From positions 1-64,000 of IMG/VR virus record IMGVR_UViG_3300045411_000417: 64,000 bases of DNA; one strand, given 5' to 3'. Below the pieces are notes generated by a model, which was not told the DNA's origin, ran no database searches, and was given only the letters and a program-made list of their open reading frames with translations. The position numbers and the translations under genes are program-made. The first letter of the stretch is position 1; each line of letters starts with the position of its first letter. The stretch comes from a virus. Below, piece by piece: positions 50,694-60,164 of the stretch.

Positions 50694-50900
50694 ATGCGCT
50701 GTGAATGTGAGTATTCAAAAGGAACCAGATACGAGCAGTGTGATAAGGAAGCTGCCAATATCAATAGTTGGGGGCATCTATTTTGCGACGAACACGCCTC
50801 TCCAACCGACATTCCGCTAGATACGAAGCGATACAAAAAAGAGCTGGATTTACGGGTTAAAGTACGCAAAGAGCAGCTAGGCAAGAGCGTGAGTTTTTAG
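50694..50900 (+). CDS. Small zinc-finger-like protein, 68 aa
   Basis: Cys/His groups CECEYSKGTRYEQC and FCDEH (residues 3-34) suggest one zinc site; the C-terminal half is a basic helix (TKRYKKELDLRVKVRKEQLG). A taggagc site precedes it. Function unknown. Confidence 0.6.
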   Translation: MRCECEYSKGTRYEQCDKEAANINSWGHLFCDEHASPTDIPLDTKRYKKELDLRVKVRKEQLGKSVSF

Positions 50901-50908
50901 GGTATAAG
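50901..50908 (+). promoter_or_regulatory. Putative phage promoter, GGTATAAG
   Basis: tagGGTATAAGtatagtag begins immediately after the preceding stop and points into a 260-bp non-coding region, so its transcript may be a small RNA. Confidence 0.5.
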
Positions 50909-50917
50909 TATAGTAGA

Positions 50918-51165
50918 AGAAAGATTTATTCAGTTAAATCTTTATTGGTAATTGCTTGTACCTAGCGCACGAGGGACTTATACGGAACTCATGATGAGTT
51001 GAATTGAACATGCTGATCGACGTTGCGTCGCCACTTTGCTTAAGTTTGATTGGTGGCGGAGATCGTATAAAGTTCAGGTAGTATTACTGGATAACGTTCT
51101 CTTTCATCAAGCAAACCAACGTACAACGGTAACCGTACCGCTCTTCAAACACGGATGAGCACTAT
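50918..51165 (+). ncRNA. Candidate structured non-coding RNA region
   Basis: About 250 bp with no supportable gene on either strand. Local inverted repeats: agatttattcagttaaatct, aactcatgatgagtt, cgccac...gtggcg (51030-51058) and acggtaaccgt. Preceded by GGTATAAG. Might be a small RNA, an origin or a control region. Confidence 0.35.
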
Positions 51166-51372
51166 TTATTTGGTGCTCTCTTTGTTTGATAGTTGGCGGC
51201 GCTTTGCCGCGGTTCCCTTCGGGGAGCTTTTTTTAGCTATTTGAGTATCCATCTCTACTGATCCCGCATGAAGTCTCGGATCGTACCCGAGACCTGAATT
51301 GGGGGCAGCGCCCTCTATGACGTCGTAGTTGGAGAACTCCGCAGTCTTAATAAATCCTGAAGAGAAGCTCAT
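51166..51372 (-). CDS. Leader-bearing small protein, 68 aa
   Basis: MSFSSGFIKTAEFSN start (leader). The rest is flexible, ending basic (GTAAKRRQLSNKESTK). It abuts the next leader gene. Likely an internal virion peptide. Confidence 0.65.
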   Translation of the reverse strand: MSFSSGFIKTAEFSNYDVIEGAAPNSGLGYDPRLHAGSVEMDTQIAKKSSPKGTAAKRRQLSNKESTK

Positions 51373-51867
51373 TTAGTACTGCTGTGGGTAGGTGATGGAT
51401 GGAAATTGTTTTTGTTCAGAATCTTTTTCGCCAAAGAGCGACTTGTAGGCAAGCACTGCACCGCCAGCCGTAAGTAGTGGGTGTTTATGCATGAACGTTG
51501 GCTTGGACTCTTCCATCTTCTCTAGACGCTGCTTAGCTTTTTCTCTAAAAGCTTCTTTAAATTCTTTCTGACCGCGCACAGTTTGAAGCTTCCGTTTTGT
51601 TTCACCAGGAATTAGCTTCTCATGTGGTTTTTTGCCAGAGGTGAATTTTTCGATATGTTTCTGAAGTAGTTTCTCGCCAGGCTCACTCTTGCCTGCGCGC
51701 ATGACTTCTTCTTTACCGGCGCGGATACTTTTCTGCAGCTCAGTCTTACCCGCAGCTACGCGTTTCAAGTGCTGACCCACTGCGCGAGCTCCCTTAGCAG
51801 AATAACCTAGACCCTTACCGATGAATTTGGCTTGAAGTGCTGTTTTTTCAAATCCTGAGTTAAACAT
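51373..51867 (-). CDS. Leader-bearing basic protein, 164 aa
   Basis: MFNSGFEKTALQAKF start, chosen because its ATG overlaps the RNA polymerase stop (TAATG). Basic helical body (KRKLQTVRGQKEFKEAFREK, EKMEESKPTFMHKHPLLTAG). Predicted packaged DNA-associated protein. Coupled to RNA polymerase translation. Confidence 0.7.
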   Translation of the reverse strand: MFNSGFEKTALQAKFIGKGLGYSAKGARAVGQHLKRVAAGKTELQKSIRAGKEEVMRAGKSEPGEKLLQKHIEKFTSGKKPHEKLIPGETKRKLQTVRGQKEFKEAFREKAKQRLEKMEESKPTFMHKHPLLTAGGAVLAYKSLFGEKDSEQKQFPSITYPQQY

Positions 51868-54800
51868 TAGTAGTGCTCCTTTTTCTGACCGAACGTGGCG
51901 CCAAATGCGTAAGCAGGGATTGGATGCTCGCCCTGAAGACTTGATTTCCAAGCCTCCGCAGCACCTTCGGATAATGTGTCCTTAATGTGCTGGTATCCAA
52001 GCTGAGCTAGCCAATCTTTCTTTTCTTTAGGGAGCCTTTCCACGCCCTTCATTATCGGGGTGTGGATTAGGGGATCCTTTACGACGTCCACTTTATTGTA
52101 GCCCAGCCCGTGCAAATATTCGATATCCTTGTGCCCGATCTCATGGAATTGGGGGAGTTTACCAACGCTAGACCTGAGTTTATACCCCATTGAGTCGGCG
52201 GTTGGTAAAGTCTCTGCACGGGTCTCGTTGTAGTGATTTGCAACAGTGAACGGTATGATATCGCCTGGTTTAAAGTCAGCCTGCTTAGGAGCGCTTTTAA
52301 CTTTTGTGTAGTTGCCGAACGATCTTACAAGCGTCTCGATGGCTCTTCGCTCCATCCTACCGACACCCGAAATCTCGTCGTAAGTTTTCTTTAGCTCATC
52401 CACCACGTAATTTTGTGCGGCTTTCATTCCGCGGTACTTGAGGATTTCCTGTGGGTTAAGAACCCCGTGGGTGAGAGGATCCCCCGCCTGCACTTTATCC
52501 CCCAGTTTAACTTTTATTTTTCTGTTGGGTGGAAGCGGGTGAATCTCAGGCTTTCCTTCTTTACTGAGAGGCGCAATAACTACATGCGCACCATTGGTGG
52601 TAGTTTTAATCTGCGTCACTTTGCCGTCTAACTTTGCTAGTGGAGCTTCGCCAGCAACATACTTAGGCATTGTGAGAAGCTGCTTAATGCGCGGAAATCC
52701 ACCGAGCATAGAAACTTCACCAGCTACGCCGCCAGTATGGAAGGTTTTCATGCTGGATTGGGTAAGAGGCTCGGATAGTGCCTGACCAGCTTTTGCGCCA
52801 ATATTGTCGCCGAGTTCTGGGGCCTTACCGTGCTCATCAAGACCGAAACAGTGTGCGCAAGTTCCTTTAGGAGCGATGCATTCCAGAGGAGTTCTTACCT
52901 GTACTGTTCGTACTCCACGTTTGGTGAGGTTCGAGATTAGCTGCGGTGTAACTAGGGTGTTACGTTTGAAGCCGTGCTGATCTGAAGCAAGGAAACGGTT
53001 GTTAACATCGTGACTCGAGATCGGTAGTTCAATACCCTTTCGTACTCCACAGTCTTGAGATGTGATGATATTGTCCACGGTATTCGCCATGATATTTTTG
53101 TTCATGGCGCCGGGCTGCGAAGTCTGAAGTGATTTATCTATCATACCCTTACGAACGCCGTAAGAGGAAACGAAGTAATCACTTGTAGAAATACCCTCGG
53201 CATAAGAACGCTTTAGTGGGATCGGTACTGGGCGATCTTTAGCGTCGGTCACGATGCCTGGAGCAGTGACTAGCTGTTGTAGCTGTGAGTCCTTACCACG
53301 CGCTCCTGAGGTGACCATATGGTAGAACGCATTATCGCTTTTCTTCAGATCTTGTTTAGTATGTTCGTACGCCTCTTTAGCAGCTGAAGTGTAGATACCT
53401 GCGATCTCGTGATCTAGTTCTAGACCCGGCTTCTTAGCTTTTTTGAGTGCTGCCACTTTCTTTTCTGCTATGTCGAAAATCTTATCTCTTGTCGCAGTGC
53501 TGGTAACCACGTCTTTTACACCAACTGAAAAGCCTCTGGCGTAGGTTTCCGAATCGCCGAGTTGTTTAAGTTTGTGGACAATGTCGGCGTATTGTCTGGT
53601 GTGAGTTTTAGCTAGACTGTTGAAGAGACTACCCAGCCCCTTCTTATCAAGAGCTGCTGAGATGTGGTGGTCTTTGGGAAGTAGCGCATTTATTCTGGCG
53701 CGCCCTTCCTTTGACTGAGAAAGGAAATAAAGACCGATCGCGTTTTCTTGCGATGGTTGAATCATCAACTCCCCGGTCCCGGGCTTAAACAGATTTTGTG
53801 AAGGGAGCATCTTGAAAGATTCTCGTACGGCTTCGTCGCTTGTCGGCACGTGGATGGTGCTTGTGTTAGAGAGGATGACACCGTCGACAGCCATGAAAGT
53901 TTCGTGTCCTGGCACTGTGAGATCGTAGCCGGTTTCTTTGATACCCGTACGCTCGAAAGATACGCAGCGATCCCACGTGACATCGCGATTGTCTAGTAGT
54001 GCCAGCCACCTTTGACCGTCGGGATGGGAGGCTACGACTTTGCGTGAAATCTTTTCAATGACAGCATCGATGGACTGCCTTGAAACGAATCCATCTTTAG
54101 CAGCCTGATTAGCAATTCCGTAGAGTCTTTTGTGTTCGGTTGGAGCGGTTCTTGGAGCTCCTAATGTTTTAGCGATAAACGTAGCCAACACTTTGGTGAT
54201 GGGTATGATATCGAGTTTAGCTGTGGAGGCGGTTTTCTTTATCTCTTGGATACTAGCGAGCTTGGCTAGTTTTCCGGGATGTTGCATACTCTTACCATCC
54301 CACTGTTTGATGTCTACGTTTGAAAAGCTCATCATCCAACATGGATTACCCGCAGGAGTTTTGGACGCAGTAATGCTAGCTCTAATCCCCAGCGTTCGCG
54401 CGAGAAGCTGGATTTCTCTCGCTAAACGAAGGCTATTAGTGCTGTAGTTAGCCATCAACTGCGGTGAAACTTTATCTTTTGCGTTCGATACCGAGATTGA
54501 CCCATCCGTGTCCATCAAACCAGCAAATAACCCTTCTCTAAACTCTCTGCTCGCACCCAGAAAGTACTCGGGTAAGTGCTTATTCTTCGCTCGATGCCCG
54601 ATGCTGTGCTTAATGAACTTGGCTAGTCTAGCTCCGCCACACGAATACTTGGAGCTAACGTCCCCCAGCCCAGCCTGTTTACGATCCGACTTATAGAATT
54701 TACTGTCCGGTTTAACTAGCCCGAGATCTTTTAGAGCGGCAAAAACTTTAGCCGGAATTTCGGGAGTAATTGACGCCAGACAGAAGTGCCTGTCGTCACT

Positions 54801-57800
54801 CCAGCCATCTCCTGCGGCGGCTCCTATCAGGTAGCCAAGATTTTCGTTGAGCGGTAAAGCTAGTAGGTCCCCTTCCTCGGTCTCGAGATCTACATACGTG
54901 GTTACGATAGACTCAACGGGGTTAATGTTTATAGCACGCGGTACTAATACAGTTTTAGCTACGGCGTGTTCTGGTGTAAACCTAGCAGGTGACAGAAATC
55001 CTGCTGGAATTCCATACACGGCTCTGGGGTCGTCATCAGTTACGATTTGACGCCCTGACACTAAAGTAACGATTTCTACTTCGCGGTCGTAGTGCTTGGA
55101 CCAATAGGTCACCGGCTTTAACTCGATTCGTCCGCTCTGCTCATCGTACGCAATAACGTTTGTACCAGGAATAGCTTCATAGAGATCTATTTGCCCTTTC
55201 GAGGCTTCACGAGTCGCTACCAGCGCTCCGACAGGAAAATCTTGTAGATCGATAGCGAGAACTTTTTCGCCCTTCTTTAACACCACTGATTCTTTATATC
55301 TGGCGGTCACATCGCGCTCCTTGGCGTAACTATGCCCAAGTACCTCCTCAATCTCAAGCAAAACTTTTTCTGTGAGATGAACAAGTACGCGATTTTGTTG
55401 AAAATCTCCGTCAAAGTCTCCGCCAAACCCCTTTAGAACTAGCGGGGGCACTTTAATAGCAAGTCCATCAGTGATGGTCGGCTTGAACGCCATTATAGAG
55501 AATTTGTGTAGTGACGGCGCGCGATTCATTAGAACGGTTCTCTTGTCCATCGCAGTCTGAAGGAACTGTTTCGCTCGGGGAGTTTTCTCTTCGATTTCTT
55601 TTCTCGCGATGTCTGGAGTAATACCGGATGAAGTGAACTCTCTAATGATAAATGGATGAAAAATTTTCCAAGCCATCTTCTCGGGTATACCTAGCTGATC
55701 GATGTGGAGATCAGGAGATGCTGTAATAACGCCGCGACCTACTAGGTCTTGTCGTTTATTGATGACCTTGTTGAGGAAGAAACTGGTTTTGGGTGTGTCA
55801 CCAGTGATCTGCGATAGGAAACCTCTTATTGGCTGTTCTTTTGTGCGCATGATCTCTTCGAGACCAGCGAGTGTCTTAGTCGAGTGGTAAAGCTCGGTAC
55901 GTAAGTCCTTCTTCTCAGAATCTTCGAGTAAAGACATTACGGGGAGATCTTGAGACTTGTTTAGGATACCAACGTTCTGGTAGAGAACATTTACTGGCGC
56001 CACCTGCAAACCACGTTTAGCCGTTTCATAAATGGGTCGGAATTCAGGCGGAACAACGGGAATTAGTTTTCTAACATACGCGTCTTGAGGTTTAAGATCG
56101 AGCTCCTTAAGCGCGTGCAGATACCGAAGTTTTCTGCTCAACTGGTTAAGATCGTTTCCTTCTCGCATAGAAGGAAGCTTTTTGGTGGTAGCTTCTATTT
56201 CTTTATCTACGTCTATCTTTGATAGAAGATGCTGGATAGCGTTGCCTCCAGTAAGAGTCCCTTTAGCGGAAGTGGTCAGGACTTTACCCTCAGTACTAAC
56301 ATGTTTAGTGCCACTCACTATATCAGCGTAATCGGCAGCGGTTAAATTTAAGAGTGATCTGATTGGGCGCTCAAACACTGGATTTGGCAGATACTCCTTC
56401 AGCTCGATGTGGGTGTAGTTCTTGCCGGCTTTACCACCAGTAAGCGCAGGGTCGAAAAAGCCACCCTTCTTTTCTTTTAAGTCTTTTCCATGAAGAAACT
56501 CTGGTTCTTTAATTTCACCGTGACTAAGTCTTTTAACAGCACCATCTGTTAGCGGTGCGAGAATGACGTTATTACCTTGTTTAACAGTATTAACGCCGGC
56601 ACCGTGCAACAGAGAGATGAACTTGTTGAACGCGTAGGTTTGTCGTGGAGCTGGAAGTGGTTTTCCCATTTCAATTGCATGCCAGTACTCGTCATTTTTT
56701 TCTGATTTCTGGTGAGCGTCTGCAAGGTTTTTTTTAGCACCGTGAGAAAGCATCGAATAGAATGTGAGCAGGTCGAGAGCTTTAGAGCCTTCTTCACCAC
56801 CTTTAGTAGGTTGCTGGTTCGGGTCATAACCGCTGCCAGGCATTCTGGCAGAGAAGCCAGTCTTACCTGTTTTGGAGAGTCTGAGAATATAGGGATTACC
56901 GATGTGAACTTTGCCCATCGATTTTCCATTAGGAAGAAACATTTCTTCCATGTCATCGATATTATGAGCCTCAAGTTCTTTCAGAATTTCCTTACCGGTG
57001 TTCTTACCGTTAAAGTTTTTCACCACGTAAGTTTTTCCGGTCTTCTCGGCAATTTTTCCTGCGGCGGACTCAAATATTTGTCCGGCGTTAATACGACCGA
57101 TGATCCCGTGAGGATTCAAGATAACGTCGGGTATTTTTCCGTCTTTAGTTCTTGGCGCTTCACTATCGAGAATCACTTTAGTAATGACGCCTTTATTGCC
57201 GTGAACGCCCGATAGTTTGTCCGATTCTCTGGCTGGCTCGACGGCTTTAATATAGACTTCTACAGTATCTGCACGCTTAACTACATCTGTCACTACTCCT
57301 GGGAATTCACCCGAATAGTGTTGTCCTGCGTTTGACCATGGACGTGCGAGGGATTTATTAATGCGCTTTAGTGTAGCGAGTTCAGGATTGGCTAGATCAT
57401 ACTTCAAACCAGCGATTACGAGTTCCCCAGGGTTTACGACAGCACCTTTTTTAATGACACCGTCAACGTCAAACTTTTTATGCAGATCTTTTCCAATGAC
57501 GTTCGGGAAGTAAGCCGAGTACATGCGGAGGTCAGTTTTCTTGGCTCCCGGCTCAACTTCAAACGCGTGCTTGTACACCTGGACAGTTGAAAGTTTTTTA
57601 GCCGCACTTTCGGTGATGACAATACCGTCGTCGAAAGTTAGACCCGGATACGGGAGGTAAGCGACTTTCAAGTTCTTACCGAGGGCAAGCGTACCATTTT
57701 TTGTAAAGTTGGAGTCTGCGATGAGCTGACCCTTCTTAACTTTATCTCCCACTTTAACTAGCGGTTCGTGGTGAAGGAGCGTTTTTTGTCTTAGCGGAAA

Positions 57801-59534
57801 ATCATTATAGAGGTGAATTTTATGTTTACCGACCTCGATGAAGTCAGACGTAACTTTAGTTACTACTCCGTCTTCAGGGGCGTGGACCGCGAACTGCCTA
57901 CCAATCACCTCGTGAAAACTCTTTCCAGGTGCAACCTCAGTTTGAACGTTTGGCGCATCACGATCGACTAGTGGGATTGCTTGGCTCAAGTGTTTTGCAG
58001 CCATGGCGATACGATTACCTTGATCGCTGTGAAGGAACGGCACGAGATTCGTAGCGTAGCTGAACATCGTCGTATGCGACGGAATCACGTAGTCCACGCT
58101 GTGTTGCTCGGCTTCTAACATCTTTCCAAGACGCTGCGCTTTGACTAGCTTATTTTTGAACTGCACACCCTTATCTGAGATATTAGCTTCATCTGGGAAT
58201 GCCACTACCTTCGTGTACAGTTCTTTAGGGGTAAGGAGTTCCTCTTTACCAGTGCGTACATTTACTGCAGGAGTTCTGATTGCGCGACCGTCTTTAACTG
58301 CTCCAGCGGCTAGGTGCATGGTGACGCCGATGTTCTCACCTTCGGGGGTATGCACCGGATCCACGAATCCTACGTGAGATGGATGAACTTCGCGCACACT
58401 ACTTGTGATGGTGTGTGGGTCAGTAATGCCACCAGTACCGCGCAGGGTAACTTTCTGACTTTCTGAGAGCATGTGGATAGGGTTGTACTGCTCTGGGGTA
58501 CTGCTTCTGGTGTCTGAGGTGAAGAAAGATTCCACAGGACCAGCCAGACGTCTGAAGTCTACGATGTCTTTGATTTTAGTGCGCTTTCCGAGCTTTCTGG
58601 ATAGCGAATACTTAAGAGCATCAGTTTGGGTTTTACTGGTAAGCTTATCGTGAAGCATGTCTTCAACTGATAGAACTTCTTTAAAGAGGATGTTCTCGGG
58701 ATCATCGTGTTCGACTACGCCGTGGTAAACGTCCTTTAGTTTTTTGCTGGCTGCGATTATCGCGTGCTGATCGAGCTGCGCGTAACTTTTACCAAGAGTT
58801 AGCTCGGTAATAGAGGGATCTAGCTTCGCTGCTTTGCCGAAGTTATGGAGCGCTTCGATGGCTGTCTGTTTGTTGTCTGTCTTTACTCGCGTAAGTTTTT
58901 CAGCCAATTTCTGTACGTGCTTATTGGGGTCAACTTTATTGGCTGCGAACACCTCTTCACCCCAAGCTTTTTTCAGGTCATCGTCTTTTGCACCGAGCGC
59001 GTTTAAGAACGGGTAGAGGGGCATGAACCCCTGCCCTACCTTTAGTGCGTACTTATTGGACTTAGGATCAAGGTGTACTTCAAAGTTGCGTGAGCCTTCT
59101 CCCAGAACGTTGAACACCGCCTTGAACTGATCCCCAGTAGCCATGGGTAGAACGTACACGCCCGCCTTTCTGCGGAACTGATTGGCTATCTGATATTCAC
59201 TACCTTGCACCAAGTAGGAGCCACGCGGGGTTAGCCTTGGAATGGTTGAGATGCGAATTTTATCTAGTTTGTCAATGACATGACCTGAGGGGTCTTTCAA
59301 TTCGATGTCCGCAAATACGGGAGCTCCCCAAGTTCTTCCTGCGAGCTTAGTTTTTTTCTGATCTGTAAAGTTGTTGGGATCCAGCTCTGCATCATCTACC
59401 CAAATATTCTTTAAGTGGAGTGACGGACTCTTGCCTTCCTGCCCCTTGGCATAAACTGGAAATAGTTTTTTGTACGCATCAGTAACAGTAGTTTTCAATG
59501 CATCGAATTGCGCGGAGCCGTGAAATGTTCTCAT
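51867..59534 (-). CDS. Fused beta-beta' RNA polymerase with intein
   Basis: 2555 aa precursor, 2042 aa after the predicted intein. Beta part: RISTIPRLTPRGSYLVQGSE, DPVHTPEGENIGVT (~395), KLSGVHGNKGVI (~778). Beta' part: KKGGFFDPALTGG, MNRAPSLHKF (~1339), catalytic GGDFDGD (1371-1377), GARGKDSQLQQL (~2080, trigger-loop region), TSQDCGVRKG (~2160), APKGTCAHCFG (~2228), MKTFHTGGVAG (~2263). It should transcribe phage genes; whether it needs a sigma-like factor is unknown. E. coli beta plus beta' total ~2750 aa, so it is shortened. Downstream gene overlaps the stop. Confidence 0.93.
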   Translation of the reverse strand: MRTFHGSAQFDALKTTVTDAYKKLFPVYAKGQEGKSPSLHLKNIWVDDAELDPNNFTDQKKTKLAGRTWGAPVFADIELKDPSGHVIDKLDKIRISTIPRLTPRGSYLVQGSEYQIANQFRRKAGVYVLPMATGDQFKAVFNVLGEGSRNFEVHLDPKSNKYALKVGQGFMPLYPFLNALGAKDDDLKKAWGEEVFAANKVDPNKHVQKLAEKLTRVKTDNKQTAIEALHNFGKAAKLDPSITELTLGKSYAQLDQHAIIAASKKLKDVYHGVVEHDDPENILFKEVLSVEDMLHDKLTSKTQTDALKYSLSRKLGKRTKIKDIVDFRRLAGPVESFFTSDTRSSTPEQYNPIHMLSESQKVTLRGTGGITDPHTITSSVREVHPSHVGFVDPVHTPEGENIGVTMHLAAGAVKDGRAIRTPAVNVRTGKEELLTPKELYTKVVAFPDEANISDKGVQFKNKLVKAQRLGKMLEAEQHSVDYVIPSHTTMFSYATNLVPFLHSDQGNRIAMAAKHLSQAIPLVDRDAPNVQTEVAPGKSFHEVIGRQFAVHAPEDGVVTKVTSDFIEVGKHKIHLYNDFPLRQKTLLHHEPLVKVGDKVKKGQLIADSNFTKNGTLALGKNLKVAYLPYPGLTFDDGIVITESAAKKLSTVQVYKHAFEVEPGAKKTDLRMYSAYFPNVIGKDLHKKFDVDGVIKKGAVVNPGELVIAGLKYDLANPELATLKRINKSLARPWSNAGQHYSGEFPGVVTDVVKRADTVEVYIKAVEPARESDKLSGVHGNKGVITKVILDSEAPRTKDGKIPDVILNPHGIIGRINAGQIFESAAGKIAEKTGKTYVVKNFNGKNTGKEILKELEAHNIDDMEEMFLPNGKSMGKVHIGNPYILRLSKTGKTGFSARMPGSGYDPNQQPTKGGEEGSKALDLLTFYSMLSHGAKKNLADAHQKSEKNDEYWHAIEMGKPLPAPRQTYAFNKFISLLHGAGVNTVKQGNNVILAPLTDGAVKRLSHGEIKEPEFLHGKDLKEKKGGFFDPALTGGKAGKNYTHIELKEYLPNPVFERPIRSLLNLTAADYADIVSGTKHVSTEGKVLTTSAKGTLTGGNAIQHLLSKIDVDKEIEATTKKLPSMREGNDLNQLSRKLRYLHALKELDLKPQDAYVRKLIPVVPPEFRPIYETAKRGLQVAPVNVLYQNVGILNKSQDLPVMSLLEDSEKKDLRTELYHSTKTLAGLEEIMRTKEQPIRGFLSQITGDTPKTSFFLNKVINKRQDLVGRGVITASPDLHIDQLGIPEKMAWKIFHPFIIREFTSSGITPDIARKEIEEKTPRAKQFLQTAMDKRTVLMNRAPSLHKFSIMAFKPTITDGLAIKVPPLVLKGFGGDFDGDFQQNRVLVHLTEKVLLEIEEVLGHSYAKERDVTARYKESVVLKKGEKVLAIDLQDFPVGALVATREASKGQIDLYEAIPGTNVIAYDEQSGRIELKPVTYWSKHYDREVEIVTLVSGRQIVTDDDPRAVYGIPAGFLSPARFTPEHAVAKTVLVPRAININPVESIVTTYVDLETEEGDLLALPLNENLGYLIGAAAGDGWSDDRHFCLASITPEIPAKVFAALKDLGLVKPDSKFYKSDRKQAGLGDVSSKYSCGGARLAKFIKHSIGHRAKNKHLPEYFLGASREFREGLFAGLMDTDGSISVSNAKDKVSPQLMANYSTNSLRLAREIQLLARTLGIRASITASKTPAGNPCWMMSFSNVDIKQWDGKSMQHPGKLAKLASIQEIKKTASTAKLDIIPITKVLATFIAKTLGAPRTAPTEHKRLYGIANQAAKDGFVSRQSIDAVIEKISRKVVASHPDGQRWLALLDNRDVTWDRCVSFERTGIKETGYDLTVPGHETFMAVDGVILSNTSTIHVPTSDEAVRESFKMLPSQNLFKPGTGELMIQPSQENAIGLYFLSQSKEGRARINALLPKDHHISAALDKKGLGSLFNSLAKTHTRQYADIVHKLKQLGDSETYARGFSVGVKDVVTSTATRDKIFDIAEKKVAALKKAKKPGLELDHEIAGIYTSAAKEAYEHTKQDLKKSDNAFYHMVTSGARGKDSQLQQLVTAPGIVTDAKDRPVPIPLKRSYAEGISTSDYFVSSYGVRKGMIDKSLQTSQPGAMNKNIMANTVDNIITSQDCGVRKGIELPISSHDVNNRFLASDQHGFKRNTLVTPQLISNLTKRGVRTVQVRTPLECIAPKGTCAHCFGLDEHGKAPELGDNIGAKAGQALSEPLTQSSMKTFHTGGVAGEVSMLGGFPRIKQLLTMPKYVAGEAPLAKLDGKVTQIKTTTNGAHVVIAPLSKEGKPEIHPLPPNRKIKVKLGDKVQAGDPLTHGVLNPQEILKYRGMKAAQNYVVDELKKTYDEISGVGRMERRAIETLVRSFGNYTKVKSAPKQADFKPGDIIPFTVANHYNETRAETLPTADSMGYKLRSSVGKLPQFHEIGHKDIEYLHGLGYNKVDVVKDPLIHTPIMKGVERLPKEKKDWLAQLGYQHIKDTLSEGAAEAWKSSLQGEHPIPAYAFGATFGQKKEHY
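53865..55403 (-). other. Intein with LAGLIDADG endonuclease in RNA polymerase DFDGD motif
   Basis: Residues 1378-1890 (513 aa) interrupt GGDFDGD and TSTIHVP. Block B-like GRQIVTDDDPRAV (~1497), LAGLIDADG blocks LIGAAAGDGW (~1570) and LFAGLMDTDGS (~1670), then YDLTVPGHETFMAVDGVILSN with Thr+1. Odd points: the residue after DFDGD is Phe, not Cys/Ser/Ala; block B has TDDD not TxxH; the penultimate residue is Ser, not His. Splicing competence is therefore unsure; the extein alignment fixes the C-side but the N-side less firmly. Confidence 0.85.
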
Positions 59535-59571
59535 GTCTTACCAACCGGAGGGCAAAAATAGTTGAGTTAAC

Positions 59572-59579
59572 GATATAAG
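59572..59579 (+). promoter_or_regulatory. Putative phage promoter, GATATAAG
   Basis: aacGATATAAGtttaatagg lies 68 nt before the 59647 gene, opposite to the RNA polymerase gene. Confidence 0.45.
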
Positions 59580-59646
59580 TTTAATAGGTGAAACCATTCG
59601 GTATGAGTTTACCTTAACCAACAACCCATAACAAGGAGCTGTACTT

Positions 59647-60141
59647 ATGACTAGTTCGGCAGTGGTAAATCCATTTGATTTTGGAGGGGCGGATGAGCAG
59701 TCAGAAAGCAAGGAGGAGATGCTGGGAGAAGCAAAAGACATGCTAAAAGCTGCTTTTAAGATCCAGTCTCAAGTGAAGCTGGCTAAGAAGCGGAAAGATC
59801 ACGCTTGGCTCGGCAAGCTACGCGAGATCGCCACCAGGTTGAAATCAATGCTGGTTGAGTTTGTAATTAGAGCGATCGAGCTTGCGGTGTTTAAGTTTAT
59901 AGTTGAGCTGTGCGCTATGATTATGAATTCTATCATGGACTCACTAGTAAAGAAGGGAAAGCCGGCGCTGGAGATCTCGACCGGAGGAGTTTTATACGCA
60001 GGTAAGAGCGCGAGTATTCAGCAGCAGACCCCACAGCAGCAATATAGTGCGCTAGGTGGCTCTGGCACTAGGAACGACCCATTTCAGCACGTAGCTTATG
60101 GAAATAATGGTTCCTCTCCGCATAATGTCGCTCCTTGGTGA
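59647..60141 (+). CDS. Hypothetical protein, 164 aa
   Basis: Helical N-terminal half with acidic then basic segments (KDMLKAAFKIQSQVKLAKKR), a hydrophobic region (VIRAIELAVFKFIVELCAMI) and a Gln/Gly/Asn-rich tail. An aaggagc site precedes it. It may be membrane-associated. Unrecognised. Overlaps or adjoins the next gene. Confidence 0.55.
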   Translation: MTSSAVVNPFDFGGADEQSESKEEMLGEAKDMLKAAFKIQSQVKLAKKRKDHAWLGKLREIATRLKSMLVEFVIRAIELAVFKFIVELCAMIMNSIMDSLVKKGKPALEISTGGVLYAGKSASIQQQTPQQQYSALGGSGTRNDPFQHVAYGNNGSSPHNVAPW

Positions 60142-60164
60142 TAACTGCGCGGGGTGCAGAAGGT

